This document shows, one piece after another, positions 44,149 through 52,697 of a stretch of DNA of 64,000 bases; position 1 is the first letter of the stretch, and each line of letters opens with the position of its first letter. This stretch comes from Uliginosibacterium paludis (lineage in GTDB: Bacteria > Pseudomonadota > Gammaproteobacteria > Burkholderiales > Rhodocyclaceae). The notes below the pieces were generated by a model that saw nothing but the letters and a program-made list of their open reading frames with translations, was not told the origin of the DNA and searched no databases. Position numbers and translations under genes: made by a program. The stretch is from positions 124,001 through 188,000 of the forward strand of contig NZ_JBDIVF010000001.1 of NCBI RefSeq assembly GCF_039631355.1, written 5' to 3'.

Positions 44149-45630
44149 TCAGTCAATGCCCATGGCATGCTCGACGGCTTCGCAGATGCTGCGCAGGATC
44201 TTGATGCGGGCATGCCGCTTGTCGTTGGCCTCGATCGTGATCCAGGGTGCCCGGCCAGTGCCGGTCCGGTCGATCATGTCGACCGCGGCCTCTTGGTATT
44301 GCGCCCATTTTCCGCGGTTGCGCCAGTCTTCCTGCGTGATCTTGAACTGCTTCCAGCTGGTCTGCTCGCGCTCCCTGAAGCGCCTCAGCTGCTCGGCCTT
44401 GTCGATCTGCAGCCAGAACTTCAGCACGATGGCGCCAGCCTCCACCAGCTCATGCTCGAAATCGCAGATCTCGGCATAGGCGCGCAGCCAGTCCGCCTCG
44501 CTGCAGAAGCCCTCGATCCGCTCGACCAGCACGCGGCCATACCAGGACCGGTCGAAGATCGTGACCCGCCCCTTGCCCGGCACGCGCCGCCAGAAGCGCC
44601 AGAGCCAGGGCTGGGCGCGCTCTTCATCGGAAGGGGCGGCAACCGGCACGATCTGGAAGATGCGCGGATCGAGCGCGGCGCTCACGCGCCGGATCGCGCC
44701 GCCCTTGCCGGCTGCGTCCATGCCCTCGAAAGCGAGCACCAGTGAATGGCGGGCGAAGCGCCGGTGCCGCATCAGCCCGGCCAGCCGCCCCTGCAGGCGC
44801 GCGAGCTCACGCTCGTACTTCCGGTCGCTCAACGCCAGGCTCAGATCCAGGGTGGAGAGCACGTTGCGCCGGTCGCGCCCGGTCTGCAGGGGCGCAGCGT
44901 GCGGGATGCGGGGAGGCGGATGTCCGGCGCGCTGCGCCAGCGCGTCACGCAAGGCCCGCCCCACCGCGAGCTTGCGATAGTTGTCGTCGCTGCCATCGAG
45001 AATGATCCAGGGCGCTTCGGCAGTACTGCTCAGGCGCAGGACGTGCGCGGCCACTTTCCGCACGGCGTCGTACTGCCCGAGCCGCATCCGGCTGGCTGCG
45101 CTCACTCGCCAGGCGGTCTCCGGGTGATCGCGGAGTTGCCGGTAGCGCGCCATCTGAGCGGCCTTGCCGAGGTGAAACCAGAATTTCAGCAGCAGCGCAC
45201 CCTCGTTGACGAGAAGCGTCTCGAGCCGCCGGATGCGCTCGAGTCGTGCGTCCAGCTGCATCCGCTTCAGTTCGCCCGCCAGGCGTTGCGCCATCGGCGC
45301 GGCATACCAGGAGTCGGCGAGAATGCCGATCCGGCCACGCGGCGGCAAGGCTTGCCAGTAGCGCCACATGGGCGGATGGTCGGGGTCATCGCGGTCCGCG
45401 TCGACGAAAGCCACGGTGCTCAGAAACCGGGGGTCGAGCCACTCATGCAGACAGGCGATCGTTTCCCGGCGGCCCGAGCCCTCCATGCCCGCAATCACGA
45501 TCAGGACAGGAAAGGCGGCCTCGTTGCGCAGCGCGTTCTGGGCCAGCAGCAACTCGTTGCGGAGCACGGCCTCTTCCCTGCGGAAAGCCTTCTGGCTGAC
45601 GGTGTGCCCGGCTTCGGCAGATTCGAACAT
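44149..45630 (-). CDS. pap: Polyphosphate:AMP phosphotransferase (double-domain PPK2)
   Basis: 493 aa from MFESAEAGHTVSQ. It contains two PPK2-type P-loop domains in tandem. The N-terminal one has GMEGSGRRETI (about 55), a degenerate Walker A, and the C-terminal one has FEGMDAAGKGGAIRR (about 300) with IFDRSWYGRVLVERIEG and KFWLQIDKAEQLRRFREREQTSWKQFKI. This layout is that of class II PPK2/PAP, which makes ADP from AMP using polyphosphate, where only the second domain is active. An in-frame ATG 7 codons upstream is possible. No PPK or PPX gene is adjacent. Confidence 0.87.
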   Translation of the reverse strand: MFESAEAGHTVSQKAFRREEAVLRNELLLAQNALRNEAAFPVLIVIAGMEGSGRRETIACLHEWLDPRFLSTVAFVDADRDDPDHPPMWRYWQALPPRGRIGILADSWYAAPMAQRLAGELKRMQLDARLERIRRLETLLVNEGALLLKFWFHLGKAAQMARYRQLRDHPETAWRVSAASRMRLGQYDAVRKVAAHVLRLSSTAEAPWIILDGSDDNYRKLAVGRALRDALAQRAGHPPPRIPHAAPLQTGRDRRNVLSTLDLSLALSDRKYERELARLQGRLAGLMRHRRFARHSLVLAFEGMDAAGKGGAIRRVSAALDPRIFQIVPVAAPSDEERAQPWLWRFWRRVPGKGRVTIFDRSWYGRVLVERIEGFCSEADWLRAYAEICDFEHELVEAGAIVLKFWLQIDKAEQLRRFREREQTSWKQFKITQEDWRNRGKWAQYQEAAVDMIDRTGTGRAPWITIEANDKRHARIKILRSICEAVEHAMGID

Positions 45631-45715
45631 GGCGGATTTCCGTCTCGACAAAGCACGAGCTTAGTCCTCACCCTGCGCTCAGCGGAAGATGCGCCTCGGT
45701 TATCATCCCCACGGC

Positions 45716-46108
45716 ATGCCGCTGACCGCAACACGACCCTCCTGCCGAATCCTGCGCCTGGCGATTTTCGCCACCTTGGTGCACGCGCTCATGCCGCTGC
45801 TGATGGCAGCCCCGGTGCCGGGCGGCATGATGATGAAGCTGTGCTCCGTGCAGGGCAGCCGCACGGTGTTCGTACAGCTGGGAGGCATCGACGACACCGA
45901 GCCGCGTGAAAGCCCGCTGCAGGAGCTGCGCCCACTCTGCCCGCTCTGCCTGGCAGGCGCCCATCTGGCCCTGACGCCGCCGGCAAACCCGGCACCGCTG
46001 CTGCTCGCCGGCCTGCAGCACGTCGCGCCCTCAGGTGAAGCCCGGCGCACCTTCCTGCCCCGGCCTGCCTCGGCTTTCCAGCCCCGCGCGCCGCCTCTCC
46101 CGGTCTGA
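45716..46108 (+). CDS. DUF2946 family protein
   Basis: 130 aa. It has an N-terminal hydrophobic helix (about 15-35) and a CPLC motif in LRPLCPLCLAGAH, the hallmark of DUF2946. An ATG at 45689 would add nine residues and is possible. DUF2946 proteins are small and often lie near copper and TonB genes. It precedes ycnI and the PCuAC gene with a 111-nt gap and may share their role in copper handling. The C-terminus is Pro/Ala-rich. Confidence 0.7.
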   Translation: MPLTATRPSCRILRLAIFATLVHALMPLLMAAPVPGGMMMKLCSVQGSRTVFVQLGGIDDTEPRESPLQELRPLCPLCLAGAHLALTPPANPAPLLLAGLQHVAPSGEARRTFLPRPASAFQPRAPPLPV

Positions 46109-46219
46109 ATCGACAGCCATACCCGACAACCGATTCAAGGACAGCACGCTGCCGGACGACACTCGCCCGCACCACCCGCGGGCCGCCCGCGCCTGCCTGC
46201 CGCCCGCCCAGGAGAACCC

Positions 46220-46744
46220 ATGATTTACCGCAACAGCTTCGCCTTGCTGGCGCTGACGGCCGCGCTCTGCAGCCCGGCCCAGGCCCATGTCACCCTCGAA
46301 CAATCCACCGCGACCGCCGGCAGCCCCTACAAGGCCGTCTTCCGGGTTGGCCACGGCTGCGCCGGATCGCCAACCACCGGCATCACCGTCTTCCTGCCTC
46401 CCGGCTTCACCGATGCCAAGCCCATGCCCAAGCCCGGCTGGCAACTCGGCATCCAGCGCGAGCCGCTGACCGTTCCCTACACATCACACGGCAACACGGT
46501 CAGCGACCGCGCCGCAGTGATCCACTGGGAGGGCGGCAGGCTGGCCGACGCCGAGTATGATGAATTCGTCCTGCGCGGCACGCTGCCGGCCACGACCGGC
46601 AAGCTCTATTTCAGGGTGCTGCAGACCTGTGCCGAAGGCAGCAACGACTGGGCAGCCATCCAGACCGGCAGCGACCGGCCCGCCTTCCCTGCCGCGGTAC
46701 TCGAGCTGACACCTGCGGACAAGACACCGGCCCATCAGCACTGA
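46220..46744 (+). CDS. ycnI: YcnI/DUF1775 family copper-binding protein
   Basis: 174 aa with a signal peptide ending ...SPAQA, followed directly by HVTLEQ, so the mature protein begins with His. In YcnI the N-terminal His binds copper, with a Trp nearby. Here MPKPGWQLGIQREPLTVPY and VIHWEGGRLADAEYDEFVLRG are present as in the family. It is periplasmic. The C-terminus ends HQH, a further possible metal site. It is followed by the PCuAC gene 50 nt later, so the two are probably one copper-acquisition unit. Confidence 0.87.
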   Translation: MIYRNSFALLALTAALCSPAQAHVTLEQSTATAGSPYKAVFRVGHGCAGSPTTGITVFLPPGFTDAKPMPKPGWQLGIQREPLTVPYTSHGNTVSDRAAVIHWEGGRLADAEYDEFVLRGTLPATTGKLYFRVLQTCAEGSNDWAAIQTGSDRPAFPAAVLELTPADKTPAHQH

Positions 46745-46794
46745 ACACGTATCAGGGGGCCCGGAAGGGTCCCCGAATCGAGAAAGGAACCGAC

Positions 46795-47286
46795 ATGAAG
46801 AAACTTCTCCCCGCCGTCCTCACCGGACTGCTCTGGCTGGCAACACCGGCACACGCGGCCGATTACACCACCGGCAACCTGCGCATCTCGCAAGTCTGGG
46901 CGCGCGCGACCGCACCGGGCGCCGCCAGTGGCGGCGGCTTCCTCAAGATCGAGAACAAGGGCCCGGCAGACCGGCTGGTCTCGGCCAGCGCCGGAGTCTC
47001 GAACGAAGTCGAACTCCACTCGATGCGCATGGACGGCAACATCATGCGCATGGAAAAGCTCGACAAGGGCATCGAGATTCCTGCCGGCGCTTCGGTGGAG
47101 CTCAAGCCCGGCGGTTTTCACATCATGCTGATCGGGCTCAAGGCCCCGCTGCGCGAGGGGGAGCGCTTCCCGCTGAAACTGCGCTTCGAAAAGGCGGGTG
47201 AAATCAGCGTCGACATGGACATCGGCTCGCTCGGTGCTGCCGGTCCGGCCGCAGGCGGCATGGACCATTCGAAGCATATGCACTGA
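46795..47286 (+). CDS. Periplasmic copper chaperone PCu(A)C
   Basis: 163 aa with a signal peptide (PAHAADY). The PCuAC copper motif is seen: ELHSMRMDGNIMRM (H, M) and, about 22 residues later, GGFHIMLIGL (H..M). This is the H-x10-M-x~21-H-x-M pattern of the family, whose members deliver Cu(I) to cytochrome oxidase CuA. The C-terminus is MDHSKHMH, an extra His/Met-rich tail that can bind copper. A GAAAGGA ribosome-binding site precedes the ATG. The family chaperone scheme fits the YcnI neighbour. Confidence 0.9.
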   Translation: MKKLLPAVLTGLLWLATPAHAADYTTGNLRISQVWARATAPGAASGGGFLKIENKGPADRLVSASAGVSNEVELHSMRMDGNIMRMEKLDKGIEIPAGASVELKPGGFHIMLIGLKAPLREGERFPLKLRFEKAGEISVDMDIGSLGAAGPAAGGMDHSKHMH

Positions 47287-47298
47287 GCCTGAAGCACA

Positions 47299-47332
47299 AA
47301 AGAGAATATGGATATCAATTCATATTCTCTTT
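47299..47332 (+). terminator. AT-rich hairpin after the PCuAC gene
   Basis: A perfect 12-bp stem AAAGAGAATATG / CATATTCTCTTT (47299-47310, 47321-47332) with a 10-nt loop lies 13 nt past the PCuAC stop. Only three terminal T residues of the stem follow, so it could be a terminator or a protein-binding site. Its AT content stands out from the GC-rich background. Confidence 0.5.
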
Positions 47333-47415
47333 AAAGCTTTTACGGAAGGCTACAGTAAGTCCATGAGCCGGGACGTGCCCGGCAGCCCCGGCGGGCAATT
47401 TGAGGAGGGCTTCCC

Positions 47416-47937
47416 ATGGACAAGGTACTGATCGTTCCCGGCTTGCGCGGCAGCGGCCCGGCGCACTGGCAAAGCTGGCTGCATGCCCGGCTGCCGGGAA
47501 GCGAGCGGGTGGAGCAGGCCGACAATCAGACACCGGATCTGCCGCGCTGGAGCCAGCGCCTGATCCGCGCCATCGAAGCCTCGCCGGAGCCGGTCTGGAT
47601 CGTGGCCCACAGCTTCGGCACCCTGGCCACACTGCACGCGCTGGACCGCGTGCCCGGCCGCGTGGAAGGCATCCTGCTCGTGGCCCCGGCAGACCCCGAC
47701 AAGTTCGGCGTCGATCACCTGCTGCCCCACCAGCCGATCGATGTGCCGGCCATCCTGGTCGGCAGCCGGAATGATCCCTGGCTGGCGCTCGACAAGGCCC
47801 GCGGTCTGGCCCGCCGGATCGGCGCGAGCTTCCTCGACCTGGGCCACGCCGGCCACATCAACACCGAATCGGGTCACGGCCCCTGGCCCGAAGGGCTGGA
47901 GCTGCTGCACAAGCTGCAGGCCGCCGTGGCCGCCTGA
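47416..47937 (+). CDS. RBBP9/YdeN-type serine hydrolase
   Basis: 173 aa with GAGGAGG before the ATG. It is a small alpha/beta hydrolase: KVLIVPGLRGSGPAHWQSWL at the start, the nucleophile elbow WIVAHSFGTLATL (Ser about 78), an Asp in VGSRNDPWLAL and His in DLGHAGHINTESGHGPWPEG. The GHINTESGHGPWPEGL signature is typical of RBBP9. It is cytoplasmic with no known physiological substrate. It converges with the copZ-like gene, with a 4-nt gap. Confidence 0.88.
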   Translation: MDKVLIVPGLRGSGPAHWQSWLHARLPGSERVEQADNQTPDLPRWSQRLIRAIEASPEPVWIVAHSFGTLATLHALDRVPGRVEGILLVAPADPDKFGVDHLLPHQPIDVPAILVGSRNDPWLALDKARGLARRIGASFLDLGHAGHINTESGHGPWPEGLELLHKLQAAVAA

Positions 47938-47941
47938 ACGA

Positions 47942-48133
47942 TCAGGCCGGCTCGAAACCCGCATCCGCCAGACGCGCCACGACTGCCTCGCGGGACTGGC
48001 TGGTTTCGACGCGGACATGCTTGCTGGCCACATCGATATCGACCTTCGCGGCCGCATCCAGCTCGCCGAGAATGCGGGTGATGGTTTTCGCGCAACCGCC
48101 GCAGCTGATGCCGGGCACGGTGAATTCGTACAT
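47942..48133 (-). CDS. Copper-binding HMA protein (CopZ-like chaperone)
   Basis: 63 aa. A single heavy-metal-associated domain carries the site GISCGGCAKTI (CxxC), with the usual end ARLADAGFEPA. It should ferry Cu(I) in the cytoplasm, most likely to CopA, whose gene is divergent 215 bp away. A CueR-type promoter lies upstream on its own strand. CopZ is the natural assignment; other soluble HMA proteins cannot be excluded by sequence. Confidence 0.85.
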   Translation of the reverse strand: MYEFTVPGISCGGCAKTITRILGELDAAAKVDIDVASKHVRVETSQSREAVVARLADAGFEPA

Positions 48134-48186
48134 GCTGGACTCCCTTCTGGCCTGAAATGAAAGGCGGCACCTGTCGCCGCCGGCAC

Positions 48187-48217
48187 ATGATCATCCCTCC
48201 CACAGGGGGAGAGTCAA
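48187..48217 (-). promoter_or_regulatory. CueR/MerR-type promoter of the copZ-like gene
   Basis: Reading the minus strand: TTGACT (48217-48212), a 19-bp spacer holding the perfect dyad CTCCC...GGGAG, then GATCAT (48192-48187). The long 19-bp spacer and the dyad are marks of promoters that MerR-family activators untwist. The spacer arms occupy the same positions as those of the copA promoter 70 bp away. CueR is encoded downstream at 50814. Confidence 0.65.
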
Positions 48218-48287
48218 CAGAAACCCCCGCTGCGTGCCGCGACCTGCGGCGCATTCCTCCGCGCCGTCAAAAAATCCTCCCGCAGGC

Positions 48288-48318
48288 TTGACCCTTCCAT
48301 GATGGGAGACATTAAAGT
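48288..48318 (+). promoter_or_regulatory. CueR/MerR-type promoter of copA
   Basis: TTGACC (48288-48293), a 19-bp spacer with arms CTTCC and GGGAG at spacer positions 1-5 and 11-15, then TAAAGT (48313-48318), 30 nt before the copA ATG. Spacer length and arm position match known CueR targets and the divergent copZ-like promoter. Confidence 0.75.
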
Positions 48319-48348
48319 CGGCGCATCGATCCTTGCCGGAGCCTGACC

Positions 48349-50715
48349 ATGTCGCAGCAGCATTATTCCCTCGCCATCGAAGGCATGACCTGCGCCGCCT
48401 GCTCGGGCCGGCTTGAAAGAATGCTGCGGGCCACGCCGGGCGTTGCGGAAGCCTCGGTGAATCTGGCCAGCGAGCGCGCCAGCGTCCGCGGCGACGCACC
48501 GCTCGACAGCGTACTGGCGACCGTCAGGCGAGCCGGATTCGAGGTTCCGCTGCGCACGCTGAAGCTCTCGGTGCAGGGCATGACCTGCGCGAGCTGCGTG
48601 GCACGCGCCGAAAAAGCCCTGCGCAAGGTCGAAGGCGTCAGCGAGGCGGAAGTCAGTCTGGCGAGCGAGAGCGCCCGCGTCCAGACCAGGCTGGATGCCG
48701 ACACCGATGCGCTGGTTGCCGCCCTCGCCCGCGCGGGGTTTGACGCCAGCCTGCTGACCGGCCCGGCGCGGGAAGAAGTCGAGCGCGAGCAGACCGACCG
48801 CCAGCGCCGGCAGACACTGGCGCTGGTCTGCAGTGCGCTGCTGAGCCTGCCCCTGGTCGCCCCCATGCTGCTGGACCTCTTTGGCATCCACTGGATGCTG
48901 CCCGCATGGCTGCAGCTCCTGCTCGCCGCACCGGTGCAGTTCGTCTTCGGCGCGCGTTTCTATCGCGCGGCCTGGCCGGCGCTCAAGGCGGGCAGCGGCA
49001 ACATGGACCTGCTCGTAGCCCTGGGCACCAGCGCGGCTTTCGGCCTCTCGCTGTGGCAGATGCTGAGCGGGCATGCCGGGCATCTCTATTTCGAAGCCGC
49101 AGCAGTGGTCATCACCCTGGTGCAACTCGGCAAATGGCTCGAAGCCCGCGCCAAGCGCCAGACCACGGCGGCGATCCGCGCCCTTCAGGCACTGCGGCCC
49201 GATACCGCACGCGTCTGGCGTGAGGGCCGCGAACAGGAAATCCCGATCGGCAGCCTGCGCCCGGACGATGAGGCGCTCATCCGCCCCGGCGAGCGCATTC
49301 CGGCTGACGGCGTGATCCTGCAGGGCGAGAGCCATGTCGACGAGTCGCTCATCACCGGCGAGAGCCTGCCGCTGGCGCGCGCGCCGGGGGCGATCGTGAT
49401 CGGCGGCTCGGTCAACGGCGAAGGCCTGCTGCGGGTGCGCGTCACGGCGGTCGGGGCGCAGACGGCGCTCGCCCGGATCATCGAACTGGTGGACTCGGCC
49501 CAGGCCGGCAAGGCGCCGATCCAGCACCTGGTGGACCGGATCGCCGCGGTCTTCGTGCCGGTCGTGCTGCTGATCGCACTGGGCACCCTGCTCGGCTGGG
49601 GACTGGCGGCAGGCAACTGGGAACACGCCCTGCTCAATGCGGTGGCCGTGCTGGTGATTGCCTGTCCGTGTGCGCTGGGGCTGGCCACGCCGACCGCCAT
49701 CATGGCCGGCACCGGCGTGGCAGCGCGCGCCGGCATCCTGATCCGTGACGCCGAGGCGCTGGAGCTCGCCCACAAGGTCAGCGTCGTCACCTTCGACAAG
49801 ACCGGCACGCTCACCGAAGGCAAACCGGTGCTGAGCGCCTTTGACAGCACGGAGGCCGATGCGCTGCGCATCGCCGCGGCGCTGCAGGCCGGCAGCGAGC
49901 ATCCACTGGCCCGGGCGCTGGCTGCCGCGGCGGCGGAGCAGCCATTGCCCACCGCAGAGCACCTGAAAGCCGAACCCGGGCGCGGCGTGCGGGGCCGGAT
50001 TGAAGGACGGGACTATGCGCTGGGCAGCCTGCGCTGGATGAACGAGCTCGGCCTTGATGCCGCCACGCTGGAAGCGGAAGCGGCGCCGCACCGCGCGCTC
50101 GGTCACACCCTCTCCTGGCTCGCGGAAACCGGCGCCGCCCCTCGACGCCTCGCCCTGCTGGCCTTTGGCGATCGCCTCAGGCCGGAAGCCGCAGCAGCCG
50201 TCCGCGGGCTGCTTGCACAGGGCATCCGCCCGGTCATGCTCACCGGCGACCAGCTGGCGAGTGCCACCGTGATCGCCGCGCAACTGGGCATCGACGACGT
50301 GCGCGCGGAAGTGCTGCCGGGCGACAAGGCACGCATCGTGAGCAGCCTGCGTGACGAGGGCGCCATCGTCGCGATGATCGGCGACGGCATCAATGACGCG
50401 CCGGCACTGGCCGCTGCCGATGTCGGCATCGCGCTGGGCAGCGGCACCGATGTGGCCATGGCCGCGGCCGGCATCACGCTGATGCGTGCCGACCCGCGCC
50501 TTGTTTCTGATGCCATGGACATCTCCCGGCGCACGCACCGCAAGATCCGGCAAAACCTGTTCTGGGCCTTCATCTACAACCTGATCGGCATTCCCCTGGC
50601 GGCCTCGGGCCTGCTCAACCCGGTTTTCGCCGGTGCCGCGATGGCCTTCTCCAGCGTCAGCGTGGTCAGCAATGCGCTGCTGCTGAGCCGCTGGAAGCCC
50701 CGTCCGGCACGTTGA
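48349..50715 (+). CDS. copA: Copper-exporting P1B-type ATPase
   Basis: 788 aa. Two N-terminal HMA domains, GMTCAACSGRLE (about 10) and GMTCASCVARAEK (about 77), are followed by eight predicted membrane helices. The membrane CPC motif is in VIACPCALGLATP, the phosphorylation site FDKTGTLTEGKP, the HP motif SEHPLARAL, and the ATP hinge GDGINDAPALAAADVG. Near the C-terminus the helix 7 YN (FIYNLIGIPLAAS) and helix 8 MAFSSVSVVSNAL marks point to Cu(I) (P1B-1). It pumps Cu(I) out of the cytoplasm. It is divergent from the copZ-like gene and upstream of cueR. Confidence 0.96.
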   Translation: MSQQHYSLAIEGMTCAACSGRLERMLRATPGVAEASVNLASERASVRGDAPLDSVLATVRRAGFEVPLRTLKLSVQGMTCASCVARAEKALRKVEGVSEAEVSLASESARVQTRLDADTDALVAALARAGFDASLLTGPAREEVEREQTDRQRRQTLALVCSALLSLPLVAPMLLDLFGIHWMLPAWLQLLLAAPVQFVFGARFYRAAWPALKAGSGNMDLLVALGTSAAFGLSLWQMLSGHAGHLYFEAAAVVITLVQLGKWLEARAKRQTTAAIRALQALRPDTARVWREGREQEIPIGSLRPDDEALIRPGERIPADGVILQGESHVDESLITGESLPLARAPGAIVIGGSVNGEGLLRVRVTAVGAQTALARIIELVDSAQAGKAPIQHLVDRIAAVFVPVVLLIALGTLLGWGLAAGNWEHALLNAVAVLVIACPCALGLATPTAIMAGTGVAARAGILIRDAEALELAHKVSVVTFDKTGTLTEGKPVLSAFDSTEADALRIAAALQAGSEHPLARALAAAAAEQPLPTAEHLKAEPGRGVRGRIEGRDYALGSLRWMNELGLDAATLEAEAAPHRALGHTLSWLAETGAAPRRLALLAFGDRLRPEAAAAVRGLLAQGIRPVMLTGDQLASATVIAAQLGIDDVRAEVLPGDKARIVSSLRDEGAIVAMIGDGINDAPALAAADVGIALGSGTDVAMAAAGITLMRADPRLVSDAMDISRRTHRKIRQNLFWAFIYNLIGIPLAASGLLNPVFAGAAMAFSSVSVVSNALLLSRWKPRPAR

Positions 50716-50813
50716 TCGGCAGAGCGGCCTCGCGGCCCCCGGAGCCCGCCGAGTGGTGCGGGAGGCCGCAGCGGCAAACGCTAAACTCGGTCCGCATTGC
50801 AAGGGGGCAAACC

Positions 50814-51245
50814 ATGAAACCCGATCACGCCAACGCGCTCGCAAACGGCTTCGTCGACATCGGCGACGCCGCCCGCACCAGCGGTGTCTCGATCAAGATG
50901 ATCCGCCATTACGAAACCCTCGGCCTGCTCGGCGAAGTGCCGCGCACCGAGGCGAACTATCGCGTCTACAGTCCGTCGCTGATCCACACGCTGCGCTTCA
51001 TCGCGCGCAGCCGGAAACTCGGTTTCTCGATTCCTGAGATCAGCGAACTCCTCACCCTGTGGCAAGATCGCAAGCGCCCCAGTGCGGCAGTCCGGCAAAT
51101 CGCGGCACGTCACCTGAACGATCTCAGAACGCGCATCGCGGAACTTCAGAGCATTGTCGATACACTCAATGAACTGACCAACTGCTGCGCGGGTGACTCC
51201 CGCCCCGAGTGCCCCATCCTCGCCGATCTGGCCGGCGAATCCTGA
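50814..51245 (+). CDS. cueR: Copper-responsive MerR-family regulator
   Basis: 143 aa. It has an N-terminal MerR DNA-binding domain, FVDIGDAARTSGVSIKMIRHYETLGLL and YRVYSPSLIHTLRFIARSRKLGFSIPEI, then a coiled coil and the metal-site tail ELTNCCAGDSRPECPIL. That tail is the Cys-x7-Cys loop of CueR/HmrR. The start has AGGGGG upstream; the longer frame is not conserved. It follows copA by 98 nt and is the likely activator of the two operators between copZ and copA. Confidence 0.92.
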   Translation: MKPDHANALANGFVDIGDAARTSGVSIKMIRHYETLGLLGEVPRTEANYRVYSPSLIHTLRFIARSRKLGFSIPEISELLTLWQDRKRPSAAVRQIAARHLNDLRTRIAELQSIVDTLNELTNCCAGDSRPECPILADLAGES

Positions 51246-51277
51246 ACCCCGGAACACGAGTCTGAAAGGAGACCCGC

Positions 51278-51895
51278 GTGACCACAGCGATTTTTGTCAT
51301 TCTCGCTGCCGTAATGCTGTTTTTCGTGCTCAAGGCCTGGCAGGTCTGGAAAGAGCGCTTCGGCAGTCGTGATGACAACTACGAAATCCTGCAGATGCAG
51401 CGCCTGCTCGATGGCGATGATCGTCCCGATGACCCCATCCAGGCGGTTGCCGTGATGGCCGGCGGCAAGCTGCCTGCATCGGTGCGCAAGCCTGCCGCTG
51501 CCGCACCGGCAAAATCGCTGCCGCCGCTGCCTGATGCAGCCCAGATCGAAACGCGCAAGCACCTGCCGGTGCTCGATGGGCCGGCCCAGGAAATCTATCT
51601 GCGCCTGCATGCTGAAATGCCGCAGATCCCGTTGCTGGCCTGTGTGGATGTGGCGGCACTGACCGGCACCAGCGGCGTGACGCCGCCGCGCGTGCAGGCG
51701 GATTTCGTGCTCTGCAAGAAAGACTTCACGCCCGCCGTGGTGATCTTCATCGATCGCGTGCCCGGGGATTCCCTGCAGGCGCGAGCCGAACAGCTGCTGC
51801 GCCTGCATCGCCTGCGCGTGCTGCGCTGGCCGGTCGATCGCCTGCCCTCGCGCGAAGAAATGCGCAAGCAGATCTTCCGGCCCAAGGCAGCCTGA
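51278..51895 (+). CDS. Membrane-anchored DUF2726 protein
   Basis: 205 aa. One N-terminal membrane helix (about 4-20) is followed by a linker and a C-terminal DUF2726-like domain: RLHAEMPQIPLLACVDVAALTG, VQADFVLCKKDFTPAVVIFIDR and EQLLRLHRLRVLRWPVDRLPS. The DFVLC..DFTPAVVIFID layout is like the Dx..ExK arrangement of restriction-endonuclease folds, but the usual ExxD pattern is changed. The function is unknown. It follows cueR by 32 nt with GAAAGGAG. Confidence 0.75.
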   Translation: MTTAIFVILAAVMLFFVLKAWQVWKERFGSRDDNYEILQMQRLLDGDDRPDDPIQAVAVMAGGKLPASVRKPAAAAPAKSLPPLPDAAQIETRKHLPVLDGPAQEIYLRLHAEMPQIPLLACVDVAALTGTSGVTPPRVQADFVLCKKDFTPAVVIFIDRVPGDSLQARAEQLLRLHRLRVLRWPVDRLPSREEMRKQIFRPKAA

Positions 51896-51919
51896 GGCCC
51901 TGCCCCTTCCTGCGATTTC

Positions 51920-52684
51920 TCAGGCAGCTGGCCGGGTATCCTCGGCCGCTTGCCATTCATGGCCGCGTGCCGTCATTTCGGCCTGGATCGCGGCCATCGC
52001 GCGTGCGACCTCGGCCGGCGCACCCTTGGCCCCCAGCTCGATGAATGAGCGCTGCGTGGCGCTGCCGAGACTCGGCAGGCTGAAGATGGTCACACCGAAC
52101 CGCTGCTCCAGCGCTTCCATGAAGTCAATCAGCGCCCCCTCTCGCGCGCCGAAGACCAGGATCGACTGCTCAGCATGCGCACTGGCGTGATGCAGCCCGG
52201 CAAACCAGGTATCGAGCACCCATTCCATCATCGGCCAGGCCATTTCCGGAAAGCCCGGCAGGAAATGATGGCGTCCGCAGGCAAAGCCCGGCACCCGGTT
52301 GTAAGGGTTCGGAATGATGCGGCTGCCGACCGGAAACTCGCCAAGCTTCAGGCGCTGGGCAGTCAGCTCGGTACCGAAGCGCTCGCGGATTTCACGTTCG
52401 GCGTCGGGATGCAGGGCGATTCCGACGCCCAGCGCTGCTGCGGCGCACTGCCGCGTGTGGTCATCCGGCGTGGCACCGATGCCGCCGAAGGAAAAGACGA
52501 TGTCATCGCTGGCGAAACTCTCGCGCAGCATGGCAGTGAGCCTCGGCCGCTCATCCCCGCAGTAGCGCGCCCAGGAGAGCTGCAGCCCGCGTCGGGCAAG
52601 CAGCTCGATCGCCTTGGCAAGATGCCTGTCCTGCCGCCGGCCGGACAGGATCTCGTCACCAATGATCAGCACACCGAAAGCCAT
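51920..52684 (-). CDS. CinA-like competence/damage-inducible protein (MoCF-binding fold)
   Basis: 254 aa from MAFGVLIIGDEILSGRRQDRHL, with GGAG 7 nt upstream. The N-terminal domain is the MoCF_biosynth/CinA fold: GDEILSGR, DIVFSFGGIGATPDDHTRQ and the LPGFPEMAW block. The nicotinamide deamidase part of CinA is absent. The role is probably a nucleotide or molybdopterin-related one; it is usually annotated CinA-like. It lies 13 nt after the EI24 gene and is its downstream cistron. Confidence 0.85.
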   Translation of the reverse strand: MAFGVLIIGDEILSGRRQDRHLAKAIELLARRGLQLSWARYCGDERPRLTAMLRESFASDDIVFSFGGIGATPDDHTRQCAAAALGVGIALHPDAEREIRERFGTELTAQRLKLGEFPVGSRIIPNPYNRVPGFACGRHHFLPGFPEMAWPMMEWVLDTWFAGLHHASAHAEQSILVFGAREGALIDFMEALEQRFGVTIFSLPSLGSATQRSFIELGAKGAPAEVARAMAAIQAEMTARGHEWQAAEDTRPAA

Positions 52685-52697
52685 TCCAGTCTCCTTC

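Noticed and set aside
48214..50844. An 876-codon open frame on the minus strand across copA
   Set aside because: It is the shadow of copA in GC-rich DNA: Arg/Gln/Gly-rich, no domain, and it overlaps a gene with full P-type ATPase motifs.
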